The notes: generated from the letters alone by a model not told the origin. A stretch of 64,000 bases of DNA from Liquorilactobacillus sucicola DSM 21376 = JCM 15457 (GCF_000612445.1 NZ_BALC01000002.1:397214-461213), one strand, 5' to 3'; shown: positions 8,240 through 17,233, numbered from the stretch's first letter. Translations and numbers: made by a program.

Positions 8240-8890
8240 ATGGAGCGTTTAATTTGTCCTTCACTAATGTGTGCAGATTTCGCAAATATCAAAGTTGAGC
8301 TTCAGAACTTAGAAAGGGCCCATGTGGATGTTTTTCATATGGACGTTATGGATGGTAATTTCGTTCCAAACATGGCACTGGGATTGGAAGACTACCAAAC
8401 TGTCAGAAAATTATCCTCTGTTCCAATGGATGTTCACTTGATGGTTCAAGATCCACGAAGATTTATTCATATGTTTTATAATGCTGGTGCTGATATTATT
8501 TATATCCATCCCGAAGCAGATCAGGTACCCACTAGCACTTTGCTAGAAATTAAGGAGTTGGGAATGCACCCAGGGATTGCAATTAATCCAGGCACTTCGA
8601 TTGAGTCAATTAAGGAGCTTTTGCCATTAGTTGATTATGTATTGGTCATGACTGTAAACCCTGGATTCGCTGGACAGAAATTCTTGGATTTTGTAATTCC
8701 AAAAATTAAGAGATTAGCTGATCAAAAGGACAAAGATTCTTTTAAATTAATGGTTGATGGTGCAATCTCACCGTCAAAAATTGAGCAACTGTCTAATTTA
8801 GGTGTTGATGGTTTTATTGTTGGAACTTCTTCTTTGTTTGGAAAAAATAAATCCTACAAAGATATTGTTAGTGAATTAAAGGGGGAATAA
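8240..8890 (+). CDS. alsE: D-allulose-6-phosphate 3-epimerase (AlsE-like, Rpe family)
   Basis: A (beta/alpha)8 epimerase of the ribulose-phosphate 3-epimerase family: PSLMCADF at the N-terminus, metal ligands in VFHMDVMDGNFVPN (H33, D35) and MDVHLMV (H68), and a C-terminal MVDGAIS aspartate. The PSLMC opening and the neighbours (RpiB, PTS, LacI) resemble the allose operon of Listeria monocytogenes lineage II, so conversion of allulose-6-P to fructose-6-P is the likely role; a plain Rpe is the alternative. I chose the ATG at 8240, nine bases after AGAGG; 8234 and a TTG at 8231 are too close to the site. Confidence 0.85.
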   Translation: MERLICPSLMCADFANIKVELQNLERAHVDVFHMDVMDGNFVPNMALGLEDYQTVRKLSSVPMDVHLMVQDPRRFIHMFYNAGADIIYIHPEADQVPTSTLLEIKELGMHPGIAINPGTSIESIKELLPLVDYVLVMTVNPGFAGQKFLDFVIPKIKRLADQKDKDSFKLMVDGAISPSKIEQLSNLGVDGFIVGTSSLFGKNKSYKDIVSELKGE

Positions 8891-8894
8891 AGTG

Positions 8895-9404
8895 ATGGGA
8901 AAAACAAAAATTGCTTTTGGATCTGATCATGTTGGTTTGGAATTAAAGCCAACAATTATGGAATATGTGCAATCTCTCGGTTATGAAGTTCATGATTTTG
9001 GCGCATATACAGATGAACGTACTGATTATCCGATTTATGGGAAAAAAGTGGGACAGGAGGTTGCGTCTGGCAAATATGATTTGGGAATTGTTATTTGCGG
9101 AACGGGGATCGGAATATCTCTTTCTGCAAATAAAGTACCTGGTATTCGTGCGGCAAGTGTGAGTGAACCATACTCAGCACAATTGTCACGGCGGCATAAC
9201 AATTCGAATGTTCTTGCATTAGGTTCAAGGGTCGTTGGATCAGAGCTCGCGAAGATGATTGTCAAAGCTTGGCTTGATGCTGAATTTGAAGGCGGACGGC
9301 ATCAACGCAGAATTGACGAATTAGCTGCAGAAGATGAGCACAACGAGCAAAAATTTGATAGAATTGTACACGATGACAGTGGTAAATATTCTGATCAAAA
9401 TTAA
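8895..9404 (+). CDS. rpiB: ribose/allose-6-phosphate isomerase RpiB
   Basis: A 169-residue RpiB-family sugar-phosphate isomerase. GSDHVG (residues 9-14) binds phosphate, C68 in ICGTGIGIS is the catalytic base, and H101 in RRHNNSN assists ring opening. RpiB enzymes act on ribose-5-P and often on allose-6-P. Next to an AlsE-like epimerase the combined route allose-6-P to allulose-6-P to fructose-6-P is the natural reading. The ATG at 8895 has GGGGGA eight bases before it. The tail after about residue 148 is longer and more acidic than in many homologues. Confidence 0.9.
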   Translation: MGKTKIAFGSDHVGLELKPTIMEYVQSLGYEVHDFGAYTDERTDYPIYGKKVGQEVASGKYDLGIVICGTGIGISLSANKVPGIRAASVSEPYSAQLSRRHNNSNVLALGSRVVGSELAKMIVKAWLDAEFEGGRHQRRIDELAAEDEHNEQKFDRIVHDDSGKYSDQN

Positions 9405-9478
9405 TTTAGGCTTGTTTAGTTTCATACGTGGTATTCCACTCTCATTGATATAAAATATGATCATTTTGGGAGTAGACT

Positions 9479-10500
9479 ATGGGCAAGAAAATGTCAATCA
9501 AAGAAATCGCAAAATTAAGTGGAGTGTCTGTCTCAACCGTATCTAGAGTTATTAATGATAATGGTCGTTTTTCGGAAGATACGCGGCAACGTGTTTTGAA
9601 AACGATCAAAAAATACAATTATCAGACTAACACCCTTGCTAAGGGCTTGAGAATGAGAAGATCGAACACGATTGGGATCATTGTACCGGATCTATCGAAC
9701 ACATTCTTCTCCTCATTAGTTGAAAAAATGGAGAATCAGTTTTTTCGAAAAATTATTCCACGATTATCTGTGATACGGGAAGAAACTCTGATAAGGAAGA
9801 GGCATATATTCGAATGCTGGAGGCAAAACTGACAGATGGGTTAATCGTAATTTCTGGTAAGAAAACCTTTGATACGAATATTCTTAGCCGCCCGATGCCT
9901 GTTGTTTGCATTGATAGAAAACCTAAAGGAAAAAAAACGCTTTTTGTTAGTTCAAATCATTATCAAGGTGCGGTAATCGCAACAACCGAGTTGCTCAAAG
10001 CAGGAACTCAGCCAACTCTTTTCAAAGTATCTAGGAATTCTTCTTCTATTTTGGATAGAATACGCGGCTTTAAGGATACAATGAAAAAAATGGGGGCGGA
10101 GCTGCATAATAGTTCAATTATTAGCTTAAGCTCTGATTATCGTGCAGGCTCAGATGATAGAAGATTGGAGATTAGAAATAAATTACGCAAGTTGATAAAT
10201 GCAGATAAATTACCGCTAGGAATTTTTGCGACAAGCGATACACTAGCTGCAGACATTATGATTGCAGCTAGAGATCTGCATCTTAGCATTCCTGGGGATT
10301 TAAAGATTATTGGTTTCGATGATGCTCCAATTTCTAGGTATTGTTATCCCCAATTAACAACGATTCGTCAGGATATTTCACAGATTGCAAGTCAGGCTAG
10401 CCAGCATTTAATAAATGCAATTAACAACACAGATGATGATGCGGAGGATTCTGAGGACACTATTATAGATGTTCAGTTAGTTGAAAGATCCACTGTTTAA
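9479..10500 (+). pseudogene. LacI-family transcriptional regulator, frameshifted
   Basis: An N-terminal LacI helix-turn-helix (SIKEIAKLSGVSVSTVSRVI) and hinge are followed by a periplasmic-binding-like effector domain (LGIFATSDTLAADIM, KIIGFDDAPISRYCYPQLTT). The frame breaks near 9746-9754, where a run of five As should be six. With one A added, the sequence reads FFRKNYSTIICDTGRNSDKE and joins the second part, giving about 340 residues, the usual length. It probably represses its own locus through the two identical operators at 8066 and 8193. A GGGAG site precedes the ATG; co-transcription with alsE-rpiB is possible, with a 74-base gap. Confidence 0.88.
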
Positions 10501-10532
10501 TGCTAATTAAACGCGCAAAAGCTACTTAACTT

Positions 10533-10578
10533 AAATAGCTCCATTGGAAAAAGATGTGCTTTTTCTGATGGAGCTATT
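10533..10578. terminator. long hairpin after the lacI gene
   Basis: AATAGCTCCAT and ATGGAGCTATT, plus an inner GAAAAAG/CTTTTTC, form a stem of about 18 pairs with a short internal mismatch. It likely ends the sugar operon. Confidence 0.7.
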
Positions 10579-10597
10579 CCAATGTTAAGCGTAACAG

Positions 10598-10630
10598 CCT
10601 GACTTATGGAACACGCTTATACGAAATGAA
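10598..10630 (-). repeat. MITE-like repeat, short terminal copy
   Basis: On the minus strand it carries the conserved end ATAAGCGTGTTCCATAAGTC and nothing of the interior. Confidence 0.6.
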
Positions 10631-10639
10631 CATAGGAGC

Positions 10640-10676
10640 TGGATCAAAAATTATTTTTGATCCAGCTCCTATGAGT
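10640..10676. terminator. bidirectional terminator of the covarying family
   Basis: ATAGGAGCTGGATCAAAAAT pairs perfectly with its complement ending TTTTTGATCCAGCTCCTAT. Compared with the other copies, both arms have changed together. Confidence 0.8.
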
Positions 10677-10806
10677 TTGTGAAGTATTCAGGTACGCTAT
10701 TAAAATAAATAGCTTAATATAACCATCTTTACTGTGGGTATGTTTACAATGCACACAATGTCCGTTGGGATGCTCCTCTAATGATGAAGTTCTAACGGCC
10801 GAAGGT

Positions 10807-11229
10807 TTAGTCTTGGTAACCTATGCTTTCAGCTAATCTTTTTAATGCATTTAGATTCTGCTTGAAAGAATGTTTTGCGATCGGAGCCAGTATCCCTGTT
10901 GGCAGTGGCAAGGATGGTTGGTCCGTAAGCAGCAAAGTCTGTTCAACAATGGTTTTACGATCCGTGGCGGTTATCTTGAAGAGAGCATCATATGCTAAAC
11001 GTCCGCCAGTACTATGGTAGGTAATGCTATCAGCAGTCGTGGCAATAGTCAGAACTTCCTGCTGGTTGAGGGCAGAGGAATCACGCTTGATCTCAAAGCG
11101 ATTATGGTCTGCGTTAACGACCTGAATTTCCGGCACCCATTCAAGCAAGTGCTGTGGATTTTTGAGAATGTTTTGAATAACCTCTGGTGCAGTGTTGATA
11201 GTGATTAGGTTCGTAAATAATTCTTTCAT
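10807..11229 (-). CDS. SRPBCC (polyketide cyclase/START-like) family protein
   Basis: A 140-residue protein. The pattern fits the SRPBCC fold: N-terminal strand LFTNLITINTAPEVIQNILKN, then HLLEWVPEIQVVNADHNRFEI, and a long C-terminal helix (KHSFKQNLNALKRLAESIG). Such proteins bind hydrophobic ligands in a deep cavity; the ligand here is unknown. I placed the start at 11229, after AAAGGAG, not at the upstream in-frame codon at 11265. It lies just downstream of an Rgg-like regulator on the same strand, which may control it. Confidence 0.75.
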   Translation of the reverse strand: MKELFTNLITINTAPEVIQNILKNPQHLLEWVPEIQVVNADHNRFEIKRDSSALNQQEVLTIATTADSITYHSTGGRLAYDALFKITATDRKTIVEQTLLLTDQPSLPLPTGILAPIAKHSFKQNLNALKRLAESIGYQD

Positions 11230-11306
11230 AATGATGTAACTCCTTTCAGTTGATGATCTAAGCATAGTTGAAAGAAGTTGCTGGCAAAAATAAGAATTCT
11301 TATATT

Positions 11307-12149
11307 TTAGAACTTGGTAAAAATCTTTTCAGCGAAGAGGTCCTTAAAAACAGCAGACCTTTGCTCAGCTTCAGCTTTTTTGTTGGTGTCATCCATTTTT
11401 TGAGCTGCTTTAGCCATCAAATAGTAACTATTTGCAAGCATATAGTGTGAGTCATGAGCTGTAATGAAATCGATGCCCGTTATTAATTGCTGCACACATT
11501 TTCTGTAGTTCTGATTTTGATAAGCAGAGAATGCACACAAGTAATAGAGAATGTTGAGATTAGGCGCATAAGGCGCATTTTTCAATTCAGCAAATCCTTG
11601 CTGATATAAGCGCTCACTTTCTTTTTGCATGCCAGTGCTGCTTTTGAAAAATGCCAGACTGGCTAAACAAAGGCGATCGAGCGTACTCAGAGGTGTTCCG
11701 CTTTTATGGTCTGCCAATGCAATTTGGAGATCTTTATAGGCATTTTCAATTTGACGTGAGGCTTGAAATTCTGCTATGGCTAAATAATAGTAATATGACT
11801 GCGTTTGTGCAGGGGTTTCAATGGCAGACAGTATGGCAGACGACTGTAAAAATAGCAGCATTTCAGTATAACGATGCTCGTTGCACAACACCTCTAATCT
11901 GCTATTAAGATCTGCCTTCGTTGAAACAGCGTAATTTTGCGCTAAGCTCAAGCTTTCAAGGCTGAGTGCTAGTCGTTGGCAAAGTGCGATGACTAGCTCA
12001 ACGTTTGGACTGTATTTATCATGCTCAATACTTGAAAGCATTGCTTGGGAACAGATACCTGCGCTGACTTCTTTTTGGGTCAACCGCTGTCGTTTACGTG
12101 TGTCCAATAATATTTTTCCAATAGTTGTTTCCGTTTGAATCACCACCAA
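11307..12149 (-). CDS. XRE/TPR transcriptional regulator (Rgg/PlcR/ComR-like)
   Basis: About 280 residues: an N-terminal XRE helix-turn-helix (IGKILLDTRKRQRLTQKEVS, AMLSSIEHDKYSP) followed by an all-helical region with TPR-like spacing to the end (LYYLCAFSAYQNQNYRKCVQQL, YYLMAKAAQK). This layout is that of RRNPP peptide-sensing regulators. No cognate short peptide gene was identified nearby. The start is uncertain: TTG at 12149 or one of the following GTGs, with no convincing ribosome site. The SRPBCC gene downstream is separated by about 80 bases and may be a target. Confidence 0.75.
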   Translation of the reverse strand: MVVIQTETTIGKILLDTRKRQRLTQKEVSAGICSQAMLSSIEHDKYSPNVELVIALCQRLALSLESLSLAQNYAVSTKADLNSRLEVLCNEHRYTEMLLFLQSSAILSAIETPAQTQSYYYYLAIAEFQASRQIENAYKDLQIALADHKSGTPLSTLDRLCLASLAFFKSSTGMQKESERLYQQGFAELKNAPYAPNLNILYYLCAFSAYQNQNYRKCVQQLITGIDFITAHDSHYMLANSYYLMAKAAQKMDDTNKKAEAEQRSAVFKDLFAEKIFTKF

Positions 12150-12256
12150 GATCTTTTTGACTATTATAACAGTTCAAGTAAGGTAAAAATAAACACTTAG
12201 AATTTAAGTTTAACAAATATGTTTCAATAAGCTATTTGTTGTATAGCTCAAACCAC

Positions 12257-12577
12257 TTAAAGTCTGCGACCGCTGTTGCACTTTTCCTTCTTCAGGGCGT
12301 TGTAACCTGCAATATATGCAGAGATTTCAGATATACGTCCGTCAGAAAATTTGTTGATTAAAGCAGTTGTTTTTGCGGGATAGTGACGAAATGTGCGGTT
12401 ACTATTGTAATCTTGGACGGCTTGTTGATAGCCAAGACAGTAATCGCTGCGGGTATCCCGTTGTTCTTGGCCTGTGCTATAAGTTTTAGGACGATAGTAT
12501 TCAGGGTGTTCCTTAGATGAATAAAAGTTTCCTTGCTCGTAATTTTCTTTTATAAAATCATGCAGTTGCTGTAGCAT
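12257..12577 (-). CDS. hypothetical protein, third gene of ABC exporter operon
   Basis: A 106-residue soluble protein rich in Tyr and charged residues, of unknown family. It starts at 12577, four bases past the stop of the ABC permease, with a GCGAGG site in the permease's last codons, so it is translated with that operon. Two weakly repeated patterns, SDYCLGYQQAVQDY and SAYIAGYNALKKE, suggest an internal duplication of a short helical unit. It may be an accessory or immunity-like factor for the exporter; this is only position-based. Confidence 0.65.
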   Translation of the reverse strand: MLQQLHDFIKENYEQGNFYSSKEHPEYYRPKTYSTGQEQRDTRSDYCLGYQQAVQDYNSNRTFRHYPAKTTALINKFSDGRISEISAYIAGYNALKKEKCNSGRRL

Positions 12578-12581
12578 TGCT

Positions 12582-13310
12582 TTACCTCGCTTTCTTGATC
12601 AGCTTGAACCAAAGTATTCCAATGAAGGGAAGAGTTGTAAGACAAAATGAAATGAAGAACTTTGTCAATTCGGTACCAATTGGAGCATGTGCAAGCAAAT
12701 GTGTGCCGATGGAGTATAGATAATAACCCGGGAATACTTTTTGAATAGCAGTTATAAAATGTTCGAAACTATTATTAGCGAATGTGCTGAATGGTACAAT
12801 AAAGAGCGCGGAAATAAACATCAGCGGTGCACCGGCAGCATCCAGCACTGCACTTTCCATGGTCAGACCTAAGACGAAACCGATAATACTGTAATAGATA
12901 CCAAAAGCAATCAAAAGAATTAGTGAAATCAATAATGCGGCATTCAAGCTGAGTGTTCCAAGTGCTAGCCCCACAAGAACGATGATTGCCATAATCATAC
13001 CGTTTAGAACTAACTGTGTAATAAGCTGATCGACCATAAAATGCCAGATTGAATAGTGGGAGAGGTTGGCTTTAAGCCGATAGAAACGGCTGCTATTACT
13101 GATACGCTTGCTGAAAGTTACGATCGAATTTCCTGTGATCCCCATTAGACAAGCAACCAGAAACCAGATATATTTTGTTGTTAACGGAATCTGCTGATCT
13201 GTGTTCGTGAGTTTGAGCATGAATAAGTACCAGAAGCATGGAATTAGAATTGTAAAGAAAAAGAAGCGCCGATTGCGTAAAACTTGTTTTAGTTGAATCC
13301 ATCTGATCAT
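12582..13310 (-). CDS. ABC-2 type exporter permease
   Basis: A 242-residue membrane protein with about six hydrophobic helices (from FFFFTILIPCFWYLFMLKL to LPFIGILWFKLIKKAR), matching the ABC-2 permease family that pairs with drug, bacteriocin or lantibiotic-type ATPases. Its start overlaps the end of the ATPase gene by four bases (13307-13310), so the two are coupled. Substrate unknown; toxic peptide or antibiotic export is common for this size class. Confidence 0.82.
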   Translation of the reverse strand: MIRWIQLKQVLRNRRFFFFTILIPCFWYLFMLKLTNTDQQIPLTTKYIWFLVACLMGITGNSIVTFSKRISNSSRFYRLKANLSHYSIWHFMVDQLITQLVLNGMIMAIIVLVGLALGTLSLNAALLISLILLIAFGIYYSIIGFVLGLTMESAVLDAAGAPLMFISALFIVPFSTFANNSFEHFITAIQKVFPGYYLYSIGTHLLAHAPIGTELTKFFISFCLTTLPFIGILWFKLIKKAR

Positions 13311-14206
13311 TGTATTTGTGCCTCCCCATCATTATATTGCCGATACCATTGTTCAATGGTTTGATTGTGACTGTGAATCGTGTCAACAGCAACATCCTGT
13401 GCTATTTTGCCGTCTTTTAGCAATAAGACACGTGAAAAATATTTGTCGATTTGGTTGAAATCATGCGTGATCGTGATAACACAGCCCCCGATGTGGTCTA
13501 AGTAGCGCCAGAAAAAATCGATTGAACTCAGATCCATGCCGACAGTTGGTTCGTCTAACAGCAACAGCTTAGATTCACGCAAAAGGGCGAGCAATAATGA
13601 CAAACGCCGTTTTTGACCGCCAGATAACTTACTGACATAGGTATTTTTTTGTTTTTCTAAACGAAATTTGCTGATCATTTGTGCAATGAATGCTTTAGAA
13701 TAAACCTGATCGATCAACGCGGCGAGTTGAACATGCTCAATTACTTTCAGATCGCCCATCAGCACATCTTCTTGAGGCATAACGTTTAAACTATCTGTAT
13801 TATTGACATGACTTGTGATGCTGCCGCTGTCTGGCGTCAGTTCGCCATAGATCATTTTGGCAAGCGTTGATTTACCTGCACCGTTGCTTCCAAGCAATGC
13901 GATCCGGTCTTTACCATAGATATTCAAGGTGATACCATTCAAAACAGGCTGCGTGAATGATTTCTTTAAATCACTAATTTTAATTATTAGATCGTTAAGG
14001 TTTTCCTTGCCTAAGAGCAAGAAATCCAAATCAACGCCTAGAATTTCGGATAAAGTGATCAATTTATCGATCCCAGGTTCCGTTTCACCATTTTCCCACT
14101 TTGAAATAGATTGGCGTGAGACATAGAGTTTACGTGCGAGATCATTTTGCGACAGATTTTTACGCCGGCGCAATGTTATTAATTGGTGCGAAAAGATATT
14201 TTGCAT
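13307..14206 (-). CDS. XRE DNA-binding domain fused to ABC transporter ATPase
   Basis: A 299-residue two-domain protein. Residues 1-66 are a complete Cro/C1-type helix-turn-helix (LRRRKNLSQNDLARKLYVS, QSISKWENGETEP). Residues 73-290 are a full ABC ATPase with Walker A GSNGAGKS (106-113), signature LSGGQ (194-198), Walker B LLLLDEP (214-220) and the H-loop THD. The ORF is continuous, so the fusion is real in this sequence. It suggests that the exporter's ATPase binds DNA, perhaps to regulate its own operon. Partners are the ABC-2 permease and a small protein downstream. Confidence 0.88.
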   Translation of the reverse strand: MQNIFSHQLITLRRRKNLSQNDLARKLYVSRQSISKWENGETEPGIDKLITLSEILGVDLDFLLLGKENLNDLIIKISDLKKSFTQPVLNGITLNIYGKDRIALLGSNGAGKSTLAKMIYGELTPDSGSITSHVNNTDSLNVMPQEDVLMGDLKVIEHVQLAALIDQVYSKAFIAQMISKFRLEKQKNTYVSKLSGGQKRRLSLLLALLRESKLLLLDEPTVGMDLSSIDFFWRYLDHIGGCVITITHDFNQIDKYFSRVLLLKDGKIAQDVAVDTIHSHNQTIEQWYRQYNDGEAQIQ

Positions 14207-14597
14207 ACTATGTATTAACCTCCTGTTGAGTACTTAATTTATTATCCATTAAAATAGTTCTAAGTAAATATATCTTCAGGCCACTTATAGATGCTGAGTA
14301 CGCAACGTGAGGTTGCATTGTTGATTTAGCAGCTCTAGGAAACGCTAACTAACTAAACGGCAAGATGATAAAAATAGACCTAAGTAGGTAAATAGAAAGA
14401 ATCCTTGAGCTAAATGTTTTTCTTGAATAGGAAACAATGTATCAGTAGTTTGGAAATTAACCACATATTCCAGATATAGTCTGGGTTTGAATATGGGCAA
14501 TTTTGTGGTAAGCCCAATTTAGTATATGCCGTGCAGCTTAAAATAGATGAGGACCACAGTTTAATAAAGCAAAAAGCAGTGATTTGAAAATAACAAC
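14207..14597. other. non-coding gap before the T-box promoter
   Basis: About 390 AT-rich bases. A 64-codon minus-strand frame (14410-14604) has no ribosome site or recognisable content. The upstream region of the XRE-ABC operon lies at its left end, but no promoter or palindrome is clear. Confidence 0.4.
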
Positions 14598-14626
14598 TTG
14601 ACAAACTATTTAGCAGAAGCTAGAAT
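14598..14626 (+). promoter_or_regulatory. promoter of T-box leader
   Basis: Consensus TTGACA (14598-14603), exactly 17 bases, then TAGAAT (14621-14626). Transcription should start near 14633. Confidence 0.85.
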
Positions 14627-14632
14627 TTTAAA

Positions 14633-14930
14633 TCAGTGAGAGAATAATAATGTGATGCGATGAAAAGATGAGTAGCTGCTAAAATTATGCTAAGAAAACT
14701 CATGTGTTGCTGAAAATGAGTGATAGTTAAGTGGTGAAAATGGTCTTGGAGCTGTACGTTTTCGAGCCATAGTGTAAGAAAATGTTGTTTGGTACCCATT
14801 AATGTACCAGAGTACAGTACTTGTTGCTATACTCTCAGAGTTGTCTAATGCAAGTTAGGCAAATAAAAAGGTGGTACCGCGACCAGTTCTGTTCGCCCTT
14901 GGAATTTTACTTATTCCAAGGGCTTTTTTT
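14633..14930 (+). promoter_or_regulatory. T-box riboswitch leader, probably methionine-specific
   Basis: The conserved T-box sequence AGGTGGTACCGCG is at 14869-14881, followed by a strong terminator (GCCCTTGGAAT/ATTCCAAGGGC, 14895-14923, with a T-run). Stem I begins with the typical GCGATGAAAAGATGAGTAG. Near its 3' side, GGTGAAA-ATG-GTC resembles the specifier-loop context of known T-boxes, giving ATG (14740-14742) as the specifier codon. Uncharged tRNA-Met would then stabilise the antiterminator and switch on the methionine synthase-like gene. The T-box call is firm; the specifier is inferred. Confidence 0.9.
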
Positions 14931-14956
14931 GCATTAAAAACAAAGGAGAGATTTTG

Positions 14957-16039
14957 ATGACAAACGCAACTAGTGTTAAAAAATATCCAAGCAGGTATGA
15001 TATTGCAGGTAGCTTTTTAAGACCAGAAAGATTAAAACAAGCACGTGCAGCCTTTCAACAAGGTAATCTCGAACGTGCGAAACTGACTGCTATTGAGGAT
15101 GAAGAAATAAAGCGAATTGTTGCTAAACAAGTTGAATTAGGGTTAAGAGATGTAACTGATGGTGAGTTTAGACGCAGTTGGTGGCACTTAGACTTTTTTG
15201 ATGGTTTAAATGGTGCAAAGTTTTTTGAACCGGATCATGGTTTTGTTTTTAACGGGCAAGAGACCAGAAGAGGCGGCATTAAGATCGAAAATAAGCTTAC
15301 CTATAATCCTGAGCATCCTTTTTTTGCAGGTTTTGAACATCTCAACAGCATTGTGCCCGATGGAGTAGTCGCGAAGCAGACGATTCCGAGTCCTTCTGTT
15401 TTCTTCCCCAATAAAGATGCCGAAATTTATGATGAATATTATCATTATGATTTAGAGGCGTTTTTAGCTGATGAGATCGAGGTCTACAAACAGACAGTGC
15501 AGCATTTCTATGATCTGGGCTGTCGTTATCTCCAAATCGACGACACTTCATGGGGAATGTGGGCAAGTTTTTCAAAAAATGTTATTAATCCTGAATTAAA
15601 GCCATTATGTGAGGCAGCAGTCAAAGCAATAAATGCCATTGCAGATAATAAACCAGATGATTTAGTGCTAACAATGCATGTTTGCCGTGGCAATTACGAT
15701 TCAAATTGGGCAGGTGCTGGTGCTTACGATCCAGTAGCAGATTATTTGGCGCAACTGCATATTGACGGTTATTTCTTGGAATACGATGATGAACGTTCAG
15801 GTGGGTTTGAACCTTTAAAGAAAATCGCTGCTAATGGGCGCTCGCAACGAGTAGTCCTCGGACTGGTTACTACCAAGAAAGCAGAGCTTGAAGATAAAGC
15901 TTTATTAAAAGAAAGAATTGCTGCTGCAAGTCAATATGTTCCACTGGATAGTTTGTGTCTGTCCCCCCAGTGCGGTTTTGCTTCGACTGAAGAAGGAAAT
16001 CACCTGACAGAAGATGATCAATGGAAAAAATACAATTAA
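14957..16039 (+). CDS. MetE-like cobalamin-independent methionine synthase (YxjG/YxjH type)
   Basis: A 360-residue protein corresponding only to the catalytic C-terminal barrel of MetE. The zinc ligands are visible: H241 and C243 (TMHVCRGN), E275 (FLEYDD) and C339 (SPQCGFAS). Short 'core MetE' proteins of the YxjG/YxjH group make methionine from homocysteine and a methyl donor that is not always methyl-folate. Control by a tRNA-Met T-box supports a methionine role. The ATG at 14957 has AAGGAG eight bases upstream. It is monocistronic. Confidence 0.88.
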   Translation: MTNATSVKKYPSRYDIAGSFLRPERLKQARAAFQQGNLERAKLTAIEDEEIKRIVAKQVELGLRDVTDGEFRRSWWHLDFFDGLNGAKFFEPDHGFVFNGQETRRGGIKIENKLTYNPEHPFFAGFEHLNSIVPDGVVAKQTIPSPSVFFPNKDAEIYDEYYHYDLEAFLADEIEVYKQTVQHFYDLGCRYLQIDDTSWGMWASFSKNVINPELKPLCEAAVKAINAIADNKPDDLVLTMHVCRGNYDSNWAGAGAYDPVADYLAQLHIDGYFLEYDDERSGGFEPLKKIAANGRSQRVVLGLVTTKKAELEDKALLKERIAAASQYVPLDSLCLSPQCGFASTEEGNHLTEDDQWKKYN

Positions 16040-16145
16040 TTGTTGAGACAGCAAAAGAAGTTTGGTCCGATTAAGTGAACAGGGATGTTTTTGGTAATTA
16101 TTCTAAATTGAGGAACTTTTAAGGTGTTTTAGGCGCTTCTCTTTT

Positions 16146-16268
16146 ATTTCGTATAAACGTGTTCCATAAGTCAAAATTCTCCGTCTAGCTTCGAATTACT
16201 CATAGCAAAGTGCTCGCTATGTTCGTAATTTCGAGTTAGTACTAAAATTTTCCCGACTTTGTACTGCC
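16146..16268 (+). repeat. MITE-like repeat, full-length copy
   Basis: Contains every part of the family: GTATAAACGTGTTCCATAAG, CTCCGTCTAGCTTCGAATTA, the internal hairpin AATTACTCATAGC...GCTATGTTCGTAATT, and the right end TTTTCCCGACTTTGTACTGC. The rest of the 16040-16414 gap shows nothing else coding. Confidence 0.8.
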
Positions 16269-16414
16269 TTAAAAAAGTTGGTTGGAGCATAGAATGGTTG
16301 CAGACACACCTATAGGCTCAAGCCGCTTTACTCGTCATTTTATGAATTGAATGACATAATATAGGTGCCAAACGATGAAGTATGAACAATACAGAGGTAT
16401 AGAGGAGGAATTCT

Positions 16415-17233
16415 ATGTCGATTTTGACTGATACATTTACTTTAAATAATGGTGTAAAGATTCCCAAGGTTGGGTTTGGTACCTGGCAGATCCCAGATGG
16501 GAAACAAACATATAATGCGGTCGCAGCTGCTCTGAAGGCAGGTTACCGGCATATTGATACTGCGAAGGTTTATCGCAATGAAAAAAGTGTGGGGAAAGCC
16601 ATTCGCGATTCGGGTATTAAACGTGAAGATATTTTTCTGACATCCAAGCTGCCCGCTGAAACGAAGACATATGATGGTGCAATCGCGGATTTTCGCTCAA
16701 CGATGGAGACGCTTAATGCTGGCTATCTTGATTTATATCTAGTCCACGCTCCATGGCCATGGGCTGAAAAGGGCGCTAACTATGATAAGGAAAACGTTGA
16801 GGTTTGGAAGGCAATGCAGGATATCTATGCTAGTGGCAAGGTCAGAGCAATCGGTGTTTCTAACTTTAATGTACACGACCTGCAAAATATTTTGGCACGG
16901 GCTGAGGTTAAACCGGCAGTTGATCAGATTCGTTACTTTGTTGGCTATACTGAGCCAGAGATAACCAAGTTTGCCAAGGAAAATGATATCTTAGTTGAAG
17001 CATACTCACCACTAGCGACCGGCGGTATTCTGCAAAACGCAGCTATCAAGAAAATTGCGGCTAAATATAATGTCAGTGTGGCACAGTTGGCGATCAAATT
17101 CGTGTTGCAAAATGACGTTCTGCCACTGCCAAAAGCTGCACACGAAGAGCATATCAAGAATAACGCTGAATTGGACTTTACGATTTCAGCAGAAGATCAG
17201 CAGAAGCTAAATGATTTAACTGGAACTGACTAG
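16415..17233 (+). CDS. aldo/keto reductase (AKR5-like)
   Basis: A 272-residue NADPH-dependent carbonyl reductase of the 2,5-diketo-D-gluconate reductase group. The catalytic tetrad is complete: D48 and Y53 (HIDTAKVYRNE), K78 (TSKLP) and H111 (LVHAPWP). The cofactor-binding C-terminus includes LPLPKAAHEEHIKNN. The ATG at 16415 follows AGAGGAGGAATTCT. It is flanked by the repeat at 16146 and the terminator at 17341, so it is transcribed alone. The physiological substrate is unknown; small aldehydes and ketones are usual. Confidence 0.92.
   Translation: MSILTDTFTLNNGVKIPKVGFGTWQIPDGKQTYNAVAAALKAGYRHIDTAKVYRNEKSVGKAIRDSGIKREDIFLTSKLPAETKTYDGAIADFRSTMETLNAGYLDLYLVHAPWPWAEKGANYDKENVEVWKAMQDIYASGKVRAIGVSNFNVHDLQNILARAEVKPAVDQIRYFVGYTEPEITKFAKENDILVEAYSPLATGGILQNAAIKKIAAKYNVSVAQLAIKFVLQNDVLPLPKAAHEEHIKNNAELDFTISAEDQQKLNDLTGTD

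Noticed and set aside
14410..14604. A 64-codon minus-strand frame before the T-box
   Set aside because: No ribosome site, overlaps the T-box promoter, and the sequence is unlike a structured protein.
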